Assembly (NCBI GenBank): GCA_022829145.1
Contig: CM040748.1
Location: forward strand, 1,721,501 to 1,785,500
Direction: 5' to 3'
Source: Albula goreensis
Taxonomy: Eukaryota; Chordata; Actinopteri; Albuliformes; Albulidae
Length of the DNA: 64,000 nucleotides
Shown here: piece after piece, positions 45,283 to 57,812 of the stretch
How the letters are laid out: every line of letters begins with the position of its first letter
Numbering within the stretch: position 1 is the first letter of the stretch
Notes under the pieces: model-generated
Database searches by the model: none
Seen by the model: only the letters and a program-made list of their open reading frames with translations
What the model was told of the DNA's origin: nothing
Made by a program: the position numbers and the translations under genes

Positions 45283-46668
45283 ACGCTTTCACTTCTTACA
45301 CTTTCACTGCTCTTTCAGACTTGTTCTGCTTTCACTTCTTACACTTTCCCTGCTCTTACAGACTTGTTCTGCTTTCACTTCTTACACTTTCACTGCTCTT
45401 ACAGACTTGTTCTGCTTTCACTTCTTACACTTTCACTGCTCTTTTAGACTTGTTCTGCTTTCACTTCTTACACTTTCACTGCTCTTTTAGACTTATTCTG
45501 CTTTCACTTCTTACACTTTCACTGCTCTTTTAGACTTGTTCTGCTTTAACTTCTTACACTTTCCCTGCTCTTACAGACTTGTTCTGCTTTCACTTTTACG
45601 CAGTTTCCCTGCTCTTACAGACTTGTTCTGATTTCACTTTTACGAAGTTTCACTGCTCTTACAGACTTGTTCTGATTTCACTTCTTACACTTTCCCTGCT
45701 CTTTTAGACTTGTTCTGCTTTCACTTCTTACACTTTCACTGCTCTTACAGACTTGTTCTGCTTTCACTTCTTACACTTTCCCTGCTCTTGCAGACTTGTT
45801 CTGCTTTCACTTTTACGCAGTTTCCTGCTCTTACAGACTTGTTCTGCTTTCACTTTTACGCAGTTTCCCTGCTCTTACAGACTTGTTCTGCTTTCACTTT
45901 TACGCAGTTTCCTGCTCTTTCAGACTTGTTCTGCTTTCACTTTTACGCAGTTTCCTGCTCTTACAGACTTGTTCTGCTTTCACTTTTACGAGTTTCCCTG
46001 CTCTTACAGACTTGTTCTGCTTTCACTTTACGCAGTTTCCTGCTCTTACAGACTTGTTCTGCTTTCACTTTTACGCAGTTTCCCTGCTCTTACAGACTTG
46101 TTCTGCTTTCACTTTTACGCAGTTTCCCTGCTCTTACAGACTTGTTCTGCTTTCACTTTTACGCAGTTTCCCTGCTCTTACAGACTTGTTCTGATTTCAC
46201 TTTTACGAAGTTTCACTGCTCTTACAGACTTGTTCTGCTTTCACTTTTACGCAGTTTCACTGCTCTTACAGACTTGTTCTGCTTTCACTTTTACGCAGTT
46301 TCCCTGCTCTTACAGACTTGTTCTGCTTTCACTTTTACGCAGTTTCCCTGCTCTTACAGACTTGTTCTGTTTTCACTTTTACGCAGTTTCCCTGCTCTTA
46401 CAGACTTGTTCTGTTTTGCTCTTACAGACTTGTTCTTTTTCACTTACGCAGTTTCTTTTACACAGTTTCACTGCTCTTACAGACTTGTTCTGCTTTCACT
46501 TTTACACAGTTTCCCTGCTCTTACAGACTTGTTCTGCTTTCACTTTTACGCAGTTTCCCTGCTCTTACAGACTTGTTCTGTTTTCACTTTTACGCAGTTT
46601 CCCTGCTCTTACAGACTTGTTCTGCTTTCACTTTTACGCAGTTTCCCTGCTCTTACAGACTTGCTCTG
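45283..46668. repeat. 43/44-bp minisatellite, about 32 copies
   Basis: Unit built from GCTTTCAC, then TTCTTACAC or TTTTACGCAG, then TTTCCCTGCTCTTACAGACT and TGTTCTG. The TTCTTACAC type dominates the left part (to about 45,790) and the TTTTACGCAG type the rest. No stop codon occurs in any plus-strand frame of the unit. Because its length is not a multiple of 3, all three frames stay open for long stretches (up to 322 codons). Confidence 0.97.
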
Positions 46669-47285
46669 CTGCGTTTAGAGCCTCTCTCCAGTTGTTATAC
46701 TTTTTGCACTGATCTGCTTCTGGAAAAGTAAGATGGGCTTAATTGCAGTGGCCAGTTGGCCATGTAAACGAGCAGGGCATTAGTGAATTAAGCATACAAA
46801 AATACTGATTGCAGAACCTCTCCCAAAATTGTCTCACATTGGCATAATTAATACACCCAGCCTGGCAAAAAAAGCTAGTTCATACATAAATGCAATTATT
46901 TTTAGACTTATGTTGGTAATTATGATCATTCACAGAGCACAGATCCTGTATTAGAGGATGAGTGGAACCGCCTGTCTAAGCAGTGCTTGTTAGTGTGATA
47001 TTAAAATCCACGGCCGTCGCATTCCCTGCGCTTCTGTGGCCTGAAACATGCATGCCACGTCCTTTACCTCCTCCCAAAGGGCTTCATGCACTAAAATAAA
47101 CATCAGAAATAAAGATATGCAATATAAAAAATTAAAACAAACAAAAGACTGTTTGATCTTGCGCAAAGGGATGTTTCATAATCCAATTTATATCATTTCA
47201 AAAGGAAAATGCCCGAAATTATGCTCATTTGATTTAAACCGATACAGCAACCCTTGAGTATCAGTAGCCTTTTCTGCCCTAAAGA

Positions 47286-47311
47286 AAATAAATAAATAAA
47301 TAAATAAATAA
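47286..47311. repeat. (AAAT)n microsatellite
   Basis: Six tetranucleotide units. Confidence 0.95.
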
Positions 47312-49542
47312 CACAAACAAGACCAGCATCACAACACAGTCTGATCATAAAATAAACAATGAAAGGGCCCATTATCTGGCTCAGTCAAATGTGAAATGGC
47401 AGAAAAATCAAAGACGTTTTAAACAATTCATTTATTCATTTACACAAAGGACTGGCTCAGTCAGGCAGCAGAGGACACAATAATTAGAGAGGCACTGTGG
47501 TAATAATGACAGTGCACAATCTGAATTAACCAGACATTTATTTCCTGTAAGAAACAAACAAGGCCCAGCTCATTACTGCGAGCGGCTCACGGCGAACTCA
47601 CCAAACAATCGCGCACGAGCCATCTGATATGCGCCACAGACGGCTTTTTGTTGTTGTTGATGCATGACCTTAAAACGTCTCCTGAGAACGTGTCCTAAAA
47701 GTGATTCACCCTGAAATAGACCACCAATGGGCGGCCTGCGCTCGGCGCGATAACCTGCTTCAGGTTAGCCCGGGAATGTCTCAGAGTCGAGGGGAATAAA
47801 CTGGGAGAGTTATTTATATGAAAGAAGAGAAATATAGTAATTGGTTACCCTCATTGTTCTTCTGTGAGAAACCTGGAAATGACAGAGCCGTAAAAAGTTT
47901 GGCATTGTCCTTGTACCCAAAATGTAGGTTGAGCCAGATTTAATAAGGACGAAGCAGCCAATTAAAAACACAGGAGCTGCTGCTGTGGTCGCAGCCCACA
48001 TTGAAGAGACGGGTTCGAGAAAAGGGAGGATTTTTTTTATCATTAACAAGAGCCATCATTTAGGTAAATGGACTGCCCTTGTATTTGAACTGAGTTCGCC
48101 TACGACTCAAAAATCCTGCGCTGAAGGTTAAATAAACAAATGGACAGAGAGGTGGACAGCAGGACTGTAGCAGCAGGTTCTGTATCACAAACGAGCCCGA
48201 AGAGATCCAGGCCCGATTAAACACACAGACGGTTATGAAACAGTTTCTCACAACACTCGAGGAACACTGATGTGAACACAATTCTTTACTGAGGGCTCCA
48301 CGTACTTCATTTACTGCTTAAAGTTTAATGGAGAAAAGATGTGGTAGCCGTTTCTTTCAATTCCACCAAAAATTTGTAACTGATGTGTTGCTCTTGACTT
48401 GTACTTCAAGTGATGCGTAACAGCGAACTGAAGACACGAGCGGATTGGAGCTTTCAGGGGTTGTTTATGCCTGCCCATTGGTCACCATCTGATTGGTCAA
48501 TGTATACTACATGGTCCACGAATGCGCACAGTGGTTCAATTTAGATAAGCCCAGTCCCGTTATTTAATAGCCACACCTTGTTTGATAATCAAAAGAACTT
48601 TTATTGACACCTGGGCTCTGTCATATGCTGCAAAACCGCTAATGCCAGTAAATGCGCTAATGCTACGGCTAATGACATTCAGTGTGTGAAATACACATGA
48701 TAAAGTAAAGCAGCATTATCAGAGTTAGCCTTGCGCACAGACATTACTGCTGAATGCCGTCAAAGTCAAGCAGCACCCTTCACTGGAGATCTAAGGTGAT
48801 GTTTTGACTGAAAAGTCTCAAAACAGGAAACAACAAACAGCTTTCTGAAGACTTTGTAGGTCAAAAACTGCCTGCAGAGCTGGAGCTCTTGAAAACAACA
48901 AAGTGTAGACAAACGAGTTCAACTTCAAGTCCAACTTTACTGCAAGTACTGCAAATATCTACCAGGGAACCAATCCTAAAGACAGGTTTCTTTGCTTAGC
49001 AGTATTCTTTCACAGTGCTGATGTGCTAATTCTTCTCAAAGTGGAAACTGCAGCTGTGAAATGAACAGTTATAAGTTATATCAGTCTTGATAAACAGGAA
49101 GTTTTGTTTTTATTCTCTCCTGCTGTTCAGCCTGTTGAAGGTTGAATCTCTTCCTTAAAGCAAGTGTTTTCTGAACAGTGCAGGCTCTCGTAAATAACAG
49201 GAAACAAAGCACTAACAGAGACTACAGCATCTCAGCGTCATGAACTGCTAAACCAACCAAACGTCTGTGGGATCACAGACTTTTTGGCACAAAGACAAAT
49301 GTTACATTTTGCTGTACATGGTTCTAAGCAAATGTTCAGGAAGTAAGCTAAATCTTGACAAAAGAATACCATGTCAATGGCTCCCTTCTGAGCTACAGAT
49401 GTAATTACAGATGTGTAATTATAAGCGTATATTACAGTTTTATAATTATGTATGAGCCAGAAATGATAAGTATAGACAGGTAGTTACACAACACACATAC
49501 CTTTGTTACACCAGTCAGTACATTGTTACAATAGCTACCTAC

Positions 49543-49768
49543 ACATTTTACATTACATTACAGTCATTTAGCTGATGCTTTTATCCAAGGTGACTTACAG
49601 CTGATTAGGTTAACCAAGGGCTAATCCCCCTGGGGACAATGTGGGGTTAGGGGCCTTGCTCAAGGGCCCAACAGCAATGGTGTTCTTGCTGTGGCTGGAC
49701 TGGGGCTTGAGCCACCAACCTCAGGGGTCCCAGTCATGTACCTTAGCCACTACACTACAGGCTACCCC
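49543..49768 (-). mobile_element. tRNA-derived SINE, near full length
   Basis: Read on the minus strand, it starts GGGGTAGCCTGTAGTGTAGT, with A-box-like TGGCTAAGGTA and B-box-like GGTGGCTCAAGCC, typical of a tRNA-derived head. The body contains CCTTGAGCAAGG; the 3' part GTCACCTTGGATAAAAGCAT and CAGCTAAATGACTG ends in TGTAATGTAATGTAAAATG. That 3' region and TGTAA tail are shared by a widespread fish SINE group. No clear target-site duplication was seen. The family name cannot be assigned without a library. Confidence 0.75.
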
Positions 49769-50330
49769 ATATGCCAAGCACTGAAAGTACTCTGTACCTA
49801 TCTTAAAGTACGGATGTACTTCTTTCCATTAATCAATGGATAATTGAGATTTCCTTTAACTTGCTTGTTTGTGACAGTACTAAAGACCGTAAACATGGTC
49901 CAGACAGAAGAAAGAGTTTATGGGTAGAGTCATTTCTGCTCTCCTCCATCTCCCTCCCATATTCTCAGTATTTATTCCCTCTCAGTCTCTTGGTATTTAT
50001 TTATTGGAGTCTCTCATCTGGCGCAAGTTGCATTGCTGACATCTTTACATGTTGCTTTGGCATTTCTGACAATTCTAACCGACTGTCAACAATTAAACAT
50101 GGCACATATTACGAGATGAGAATGTAGGAACTTTCCCGCACAAAGGCTGTATGTGTGCAGGGAGGAACTACAAGCGAACAGCCAGGGAACGATATAGAAA
50201 TTAATGAGCACTGTGGAAAGTTACACCACGCTAAATCTGGTCATTATAAAAAAACCTTGTCAGGTTTCATGAATATATCTGTCCTGAGCCTGTGCTGACA
50301 GAGCTGTTAGCTTCACATCATATCCTGCTT

Positions 50331-50376
50331 TATATATATATATAGATGCAGGGGGTGGGGGTGGGGGGGGGGGGGG
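50331..50376. repeat. (TA)n followed by a long G-run
   Basis: A TA run (50331-50345), then GGGGGTGGGGGTG and 14 G. A potential quadruplex-forming stretch. Confidence 0.9.
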
Positions 50377-53300
50377 CTCCGCTCTAAATGAAAGAAACGA
50401 AAGGGAATGTGTGTCTCATTTAAAACAATGCAGCAGCATGTGCTCATTATGGTCCTTGGATAATTCGGCTCTGCCTGCAGGATCGTTTGTATGGCAGAGG
50501 GTGAGACTGAATTTCCGTACAGGGGACTCTCAAAGCAGGGCTTGGCAGTGAATTTAACTCATTTACACCCCAGCCACTGTCACGGTACTACAGGGTGAAG
50601 AGCACAGCGTGTGGTCTTCGTCACTGGTTACCCCTCACAAAATTCACTGCGGCCCAGCGGACCACAGCTCTACGTACATCGTGTGACACGTCAGCTGAGC
50701 GGAAGAATGCTGACCAAAGGGAAACGCTGGACTGAAAGAATATTTAATTACAAAAATATAAATATATAATATTAATAATGAATTAAAGTCAGGGTCCCTC
50801 TGGGTCCCCCTGTAATGGCCAGAGAGCACCCAGAATGAATCGATACTCCATGTTCTCCGTGTCACCTGCTGGCTGAGCTGAAAAACGCTGACCTAAAACA
50901 CCAGGCTGAAAGAATCAATGCCAGGGGGACTGTGGGTCTCCCTCCAACGCCAGAGAGTGCACAGAGTGAATCAATACTCCATGTTATCATGATCTGCGGT
51001 CATGTGATGGACTACTGCTTTCTTGGACAGTTGGTATTCTTGTGCTTGGGTCTCTCATGTTTCTTTTTTCTGCTCGTCTTCCTCACTTTTGTTTTGATTG
51101 ATTATAGGTTTTCCTGACTGACCATTTTCTGTTACTGATGTACTTTGCTCTGTTGTGCAACATCAAGATTGTGAGGTGTGAACATGGTCAAAAACATAAA
51201 ATAAGCAGATATAGGAAGGAAAAACGACACTAAATGTTTTAGTTATGATCATTTGAGACAAAAGTTGTAGATTGTTTCTTGCCTGTTTGCCAACCACTCA
51301 AAAATAAATATAACTGTCATCCCTCTAGCTAGCAAACAGTCCCTATAGCCACACAGGGAACTTAAAGGACATTGTCATTTAAACAGTTCTATCTGATGCT
51401 CTCTTGTGCTTTGTGTTTTTGTCCCAGGAGTGTTTCTCAGCCAATTTACCCTGGAGTTGGAAAATGATTTCACCTTTTTCCTCTCCATAATTGAGCACAT
51501 CAGGGTAAGAGCACTCATGTCGCTATGATCAGAGACAAAAGGGAGGAAACCCTACAGACTTCAACAGCACATAATTACATTTTAACAAACCTGGAAAATA
51601 TTATGCCCCAGGGACAATCCACATTTTACAGAGCGTTATACAATTATTATGACAGTCTTTCAACCGAGTAATTGGTAAGGTACAATGCCAAATTAAACTG
51701 AGTTTGCCCTTTCAGGCAAATGGCATTCGGAAGCCTGATGTTTATCACGCGCTAATTATCTCAGGATTGTCTTACAGTCAGGTTTCCAAGTGTTAGATTA
51801 AAAATGCAAATATATAGAGAAATAAGGTAAAGGTATTTATTAAAACACAGAGATGAGAACCGGCCGTCCTGTCTGGGCTCATCACTTACATAATATCAGC
51901 CCAGAACGGTACGCAGTACTCTACATTTGAAAAATGCATTATATAACATCAGTATAGCCTCTGATTTACATTAAAAGCATCTGCTGTGCATCTCAGTATC
52001 TTAATGGCCCTATGCAGATTTGGCTTGTGGCCGTTGGGTTCGTTTCTGGCCCGGTGTAGTGTGCTCCTGCTAATTAGGACCCCACTGAATCACCTCTCAG
52101 GTGCTAATCTTCAATTAAAGAGATCATCTGTTTTTAAAGGAGGAATTTTAAAGAATTTGACTTATTTTATGTGGCCTGAATTCAGTGACTGTTAGCAAAT
52201 GGGAAAACTGGTTTTACATGATTAAAGAATAAGTAGACCTTAACAAATAAGATAAAAAACAGCCATCTTGGACACACACATTAGAGTCCACAGTGGACCA
52301 CAAGGACTTATGTTTAAATCAGCAGCCAGTTTAGACCCAAGAAACTAAGCGAGGTAGATACACCATCAACTGCTTCAGTTAACCAATTAAGTGCAGAGCA
52401 ACAATGAAAACCGACGGACACTAAGACCCCCCTGGACCACAGTTACAGACTCCTGCAGTCATATACCTTGATCAAATATAATGTTTTCAACTTCAGACCT
52501 AAATAGAGTTCAGTTGTGTTCTCTACAAGTATTAACATATTCATAACCATAACCATAACCCATAATCCTGACAAATAACACTAGCTTTAGAATGTTCCAC
52601 ATGCAGACTAAATAGAGCACACAGCTGAAAACTCGTATTTGTGTATTATGCTAGAACCGCAGGGGGAAGACTCTATAAAGACTCACTACAGCACAAACAT
52701 TCTCGTACAGCCAGTCCTCCTTTTTGCTTTGTCATGGCCCAGTTGCTCTGGTTACCTCTGTCTGCGGCGGAGGCAAACCATATAAAATGTCAGACTGTCC
52801 TTTCAATGCGGGCAGAGGCAGCGGTCCCACCAGAGAGGAAACCTCATTCTTAACCCCCGGAGACCAAATTAATCTGATCTCATATTACTGCAGGGCAAAT
52901 CCATCCGAAATCAATCACCCATTGACCTCACCCCTTTTGATCATAGAGAAGGTTTCCACTAATGGCACTGTCCTCTGGGAGATCATGTGACAGTGAAAAT
53001 GTTTAACCTGAACGGACCCGATCAGGGGATGGGGACTGGGCCAATCCACCTGGAACCTCCTAACAAAACCAGTCCCTGCAGGAAAAAGAAACTTCATCTT
53101 CACATAATTCTTAAGCTTCTGCGGCTCTGAGGTAATGCTACAATTCCATGTAGAGCCATTTAGCTATAAATAATTTAATAAAATGTAATACTATTTTCTC
53201 CCATTACCAGAAGATCTCAAAATGCTATTTTTTTGTGTTCAGTCGTGCTTATGTTGTAGCGTTGGCCCTTGACCATTGCACATCCTGGAAGGGAGTAATT

Positions 53301-55303
53301 ACTCAATGTTTTACAGAGCAGGTAATGCCAGGAACCACATAAAAAACACATAAAAGCAATACCCTGTAATTAATGCAGAATAAGCAACCAGCCTTTTTTA
53401 GACCTATCCCAAAAGTGAGAGCACTGTCTTTTTCTTCTTTTTGGGTAATAAAGTGAGGGTTTTTACCATTCTGAATCAGACAGTAACTTCGACAGATCTG
53501 TATTTTTTCATATACAATTCAGCAAACGTATATTCTAAAAGTAATCTGCTGTCCTGTTTACCAATTTCTGTACATGTTCAAAGTCCCCTACCACCACTAA
53601 ATGCCAACACACATATTGAATCTGTGCACCTCACAGACTGGCATTCATCATTTTCATATCAAAATACAATGGGAAACCATTCAATAGGCTTCAAAAAAAG
53701 CTGAATGTAGGAATGGCATTCTAACGATGTTCACTCCCATTAGAAATCAATAAACACAGAGATAATTTAAACACAGAGATAACTCCTCCCGCAGTTGTGT
53801 CACACTCTGTTCAGGGGTTTCCCATTGTGTGAATTAACCCATTAAAATCTGAAGTCAAATGGAGGCCAAATGGTGATTGATTTCATACGGTCTGTCAAAG
53901 TCATCTGGGCCTGCAGGATCTTTGAGGTTTGAGAGATTAATGAAAGGGAAGGACAGTCAAAAGTGAATATTCAAACAGAACGGAAAATCATTTTAATTCC
54001 CCCTTGAGCTAATTACTGTTGTTCTGTCTCCAAGGAGGGCGATTAGCAGCAGAAAAACACTGAAAGAGGAAGAGAAAAAACACGGACATGACATGCAAAT
54101 CAGTCTTTCCTCATCACCTAAATCACCCTATGAGTAATGAATTAAGCATATTTCATGTTCCCAAACGTCATGGCAAAATGCCTTCCAGTTCGTCATGCTC
54201 AATCACACATGTCTAGATCATATATCAAGTAAACATTCTGAATGCTGCTCTGTGACATATATTATACCTCACTCTAAGTCAGTGCAGTTCACAGGTCTGT
54301 TTGTGTAACACACACTGTAAATACACACATAGCAATGCTGAATGGCCAGCCAGTGACTCTGCGGTGAAGCTGTGCCGGGTTTGGTGCTTGTATACCTTAT
54401 TTCTGTATCAGGCTCAGCTTTTCTTCAACAGGGGGATATTCAGGTGATGCTTCAGGTTGTTCATACTTTTGAACACGGCACCACGGCACAACATTCACTA
54501 CTTTAATCTGTAATTTACGAATGATTATTTTAGATATGAAACTTAGACCTTTGTAACTATCATTCCGTGATAACGTTTACAAAGTAAATGTCGTGTGTAC
54601 AGCTGACAAATTAACACAAAATTTTTAATAAAAATATAATAATGCTTCAATGAGTGCTTTCCAATACTTACATTTAAATATAAATATTTAGGATATCGAG
54701 CCTGGGCATTTTTTTTTAAAAATCCACTTTCCACCTCCACTATATATACAGAGTTATGCATGGTTTTAATAGCAAACTACAGCTTGGTGGCAGATAAAAG
54801 CAGGGAGCTCCTTAGACACCGAGGTGATCCAATTAAGAGCTAATATCTCAAAACACTTCCCAAATTCTCTCTGCAGCTCAGACTCTTCACTGGCATAATG
54901 GTCAGCACTTACAGCAAGTTTAAAATGTGGTGGAAACCACAGAGAACTTCCTCCAGCTGAGTCTAAAGTAATCTACAGCACCGCATGGAATAAAAATGGG
55001 TTAAGTCTATTAAAATGAATACCTTAACTGCATATTTTATTATTTTTCTCTTTATTATAAAATGATGAATGCAATCCACAGAACAGCCATAACAAGGGGC
55101 ACAAATGGGCCAAGGCAACTAAAACAAAGTTAGCAGAGCTGGCAAAAGAGCAGCGAGGCACAAAAACAAATAAAATACCGTGGTTTCAGAACCAAAGCGT
55201 GTAAATTAGGCGTGACCACGCATTGTATGTAAACCTTTATGATACGCCTTACTCACTCATTCAATCATTTACTTGGATCTTTAAAATTTTATGGAGGGAA
55301 GGA

Positions 55304-55305
<2 letters not shown>

Positions 55306-55342
<37 letters not shown>
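55306..55342. repeat. (GA)n microsatellite
   Basis: About 18 GA units preceded by GGAAGGAAGGA. Confidence 0.95.
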
Positions 55343-55347
<5 letters not shown>

Positions 55348-55427
55348 CAGACGAGGCGAGGGTCTCCTTTAATGCACAGATGAAAGAGAGGAGATATGGC
55401 GGTTATTATTAATGAATCAATATAATG

Positions 55428-55560
55428 GAGCTGCTGAGTGGCTCATCCTGTTAAGCCACTGCTCCAGACTGTGGCAGTCTAGTCCAGACCACGCCCCGCA
55501 GTCTTGCTTTCCAAACCTGTCTGTTCCAGTGACTCGCTCAGTGGGGCATTCACCCTGACG
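55428..55560 (+). mobile_element. Possible SINE-head fragment
   Basis: GCTGAGTGGCTCATCCTGTT AAGCCACTG resembles the A-box part of tRNA-derived fish SINE heads (GTGGCGCATCCGGTTAAGG-type). The B box is not convincing. Confidence 0.25.
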
Positions 55561-57812
55561 GAAAATATACGTCCTTATTTCCTCTTTACTTCACACTGAT
55601 CTATTCCTCTGTTTTATTTGGGAAACTGCACTGCCCTGACAATTAATTTTTCAGAGTACTACACCCTGGATATCATATGAATATCACAAAACAGTGGGAA
55701 AAAACAAGTTTATATAAAGTTTACATTTCAACAAAAAACATGCAAAAAAAATCCTGTCAAATTAAATTCATTTCATAATCCAGTTGTTTACATATACTTA
55801 AGAAGAACTATCACAAATACCGTATAACGGGATAAAAGGGCGTTCGACCTGCCGGGAACACGCATGGCGGCTTGGCTACAAACAAACGGATTTGCGCTGA
55901 AAATGCTCCGGGGGTAATTATCTGGCAGTCCGGATTGCCGCTCTGTATTCGCGCCCGAGCTGGAAGAAGCCTGTTAGCTAGCAGCTCCACCTGATAATTC
56001 AGAGGCCAGCGTGCGGGGATGAAGAATAATTGGAGTCGTCTCCCATCTGTGAAGCTGCTTCACCTTGATAACTCTGTTATTTATGCCATTCTTAAAAATA
56101 AAATAAAAATAAATAAATAAAAAATAAAAATTCCTTGCTTCAAACGCAACGGAATAAAACCCTCCTTTTTGAGGGCCAAGAGAATTAACCAGAAGTGCAT
56201 TTCAATTTAAATCGTAATACTAATTAATATCAACCGCTATTCGTTAGAGAAGCGCTGCTGGCTGCGGCTATGATGGAATTTAAGGACTTGGATCGTCTCC
56301 ATAAGGGATGGAAGCGCAGAGACAGAAATAAATGCTGCTGTAGAACAGAAAAAAATTAAATGTATAAATGAAGAGTATAAATGACACAGGTCAAAGATTA
56401 AATTATTGAAAGAAGCAGATTAAAAGTAACAAAATACCATCTTACACCTGGCTTAAAATAATTTGGCTAAAACAGTGCATATACAGTAACATGCACTAAA
56501 AAAAAGGTAATACAATAACATTATATATAATACAATGGATTCTGAACAGGGTCACCAGTGTACAAAGCCTGAAACAATTCAAACTGCATTATCGGCGTAA
56601 AGCGCGATGTTGTCGAAGCTGACAAAGTTTCCGGAAATGGCAGGGAAACGTATTAAGATAACACATCATTACCTATAAAGATCATTCAGAAAGGGTAATG
56701 AGCGGCGCTGCTGCAGGGCAGGAGACAGGAGAGCGCCGGTCTTTCTCTCGCATCATTAGCATAATGCTGAATGCCAACTAAGCGAGCAATAATTAGTGTT
56801 TTAGTCATACTGAAGTATTTGTTCATACATTGTCAAAACAGAGTGATTGATTTTTCCTTTTTTTACCCCTCTCTTTTTCATTTAATTTAAAAAGGAACAG
56901 GGTTCCATCAGTACATACAATCAATAGAAATAACACATATTCACAAGCATGACATGGATGGATGCTGCTGACAGAATGTGATAAAGATACAGAATGGATC
57001 GGGCTGGGCTATCACAGCGGATCATTAGCATGCCATTGCAGTCGATCACTACGCTGTCATCCTCACACTTGACAAGCACTCATGTTGAGTGGCACCATGC
57101 TAATGTCTATCATACAGACAGCTACAACAGCCTGTCTATCTACTGCTATTTGTTGTCAGTTTACCGCTTGACCGTTCATAACTCCATGCACAATCAAATG
57201 CTTTACCTCGAGCGCTTTCTATTTCAGCACCAGACTGAATTTACGAATGCACCCCCAGTAGCTTCCCTGAACGCAAGACGAATCCCAAATTAACCTCTAC
57301 ATGACACACTCCTCTGCGTGAAAACGCAGACAGCACAAGCTGAACATTGGCTCACAGTGTCAGTAAAATAGGTGTAGTTATCCTGGTGTCTACCGTCTTT
57401 CTTCCAACACAATGCTCATGTCAGGATACTATCATAACACGTTTGAATTCAGTAAAATCTTCACTAAGAACTAATTATGCTGAGAAAACCCTCAGACCCA
57501 TGGGACAAACCTTGCAGAGAGAACAGTAAAGTAACCTGGTTAATATACCACACTTGTACACTTGGTAATACATATGCTCAGTTGTAAACCTGGCAGAGAT
57601 AGTGGCCTGTTTGTATGTCTTGTTCAGGAGGCTTGGCTGTTGAGGGGCTGAGGAATGAAGGGGTATTCAGTAAAAGCTGTCTTGGGATGTGTAATGTTCT
57701 CTGCTACTATGACAGCAGGGCTAGAGGGCAAACCGGTCCCACTATGGGGACCTGAATGTCGGTAGAATCAGGAACTCTTTCTGGAACAAATGTGACAAGT
57801 ACTCCCAGTTTG

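Noticed and set aside
45710-46712. Open frames of 319-322 codons reading FCFHFYAVSLLLQTC repeats
   Set aside because: They are by-products of a minisatellite whose unit lacks stops in every frame; overlapping frames are equally long, so none is likely coding.
55700-55810. Tc1-like terminal sequence (AGTTGTTTACATATACTTAAG)
   Set aside because: Only a short resemblance to Tc1 inverted-repeat ends, with no partner end and no transposase remnant; too weak to call.
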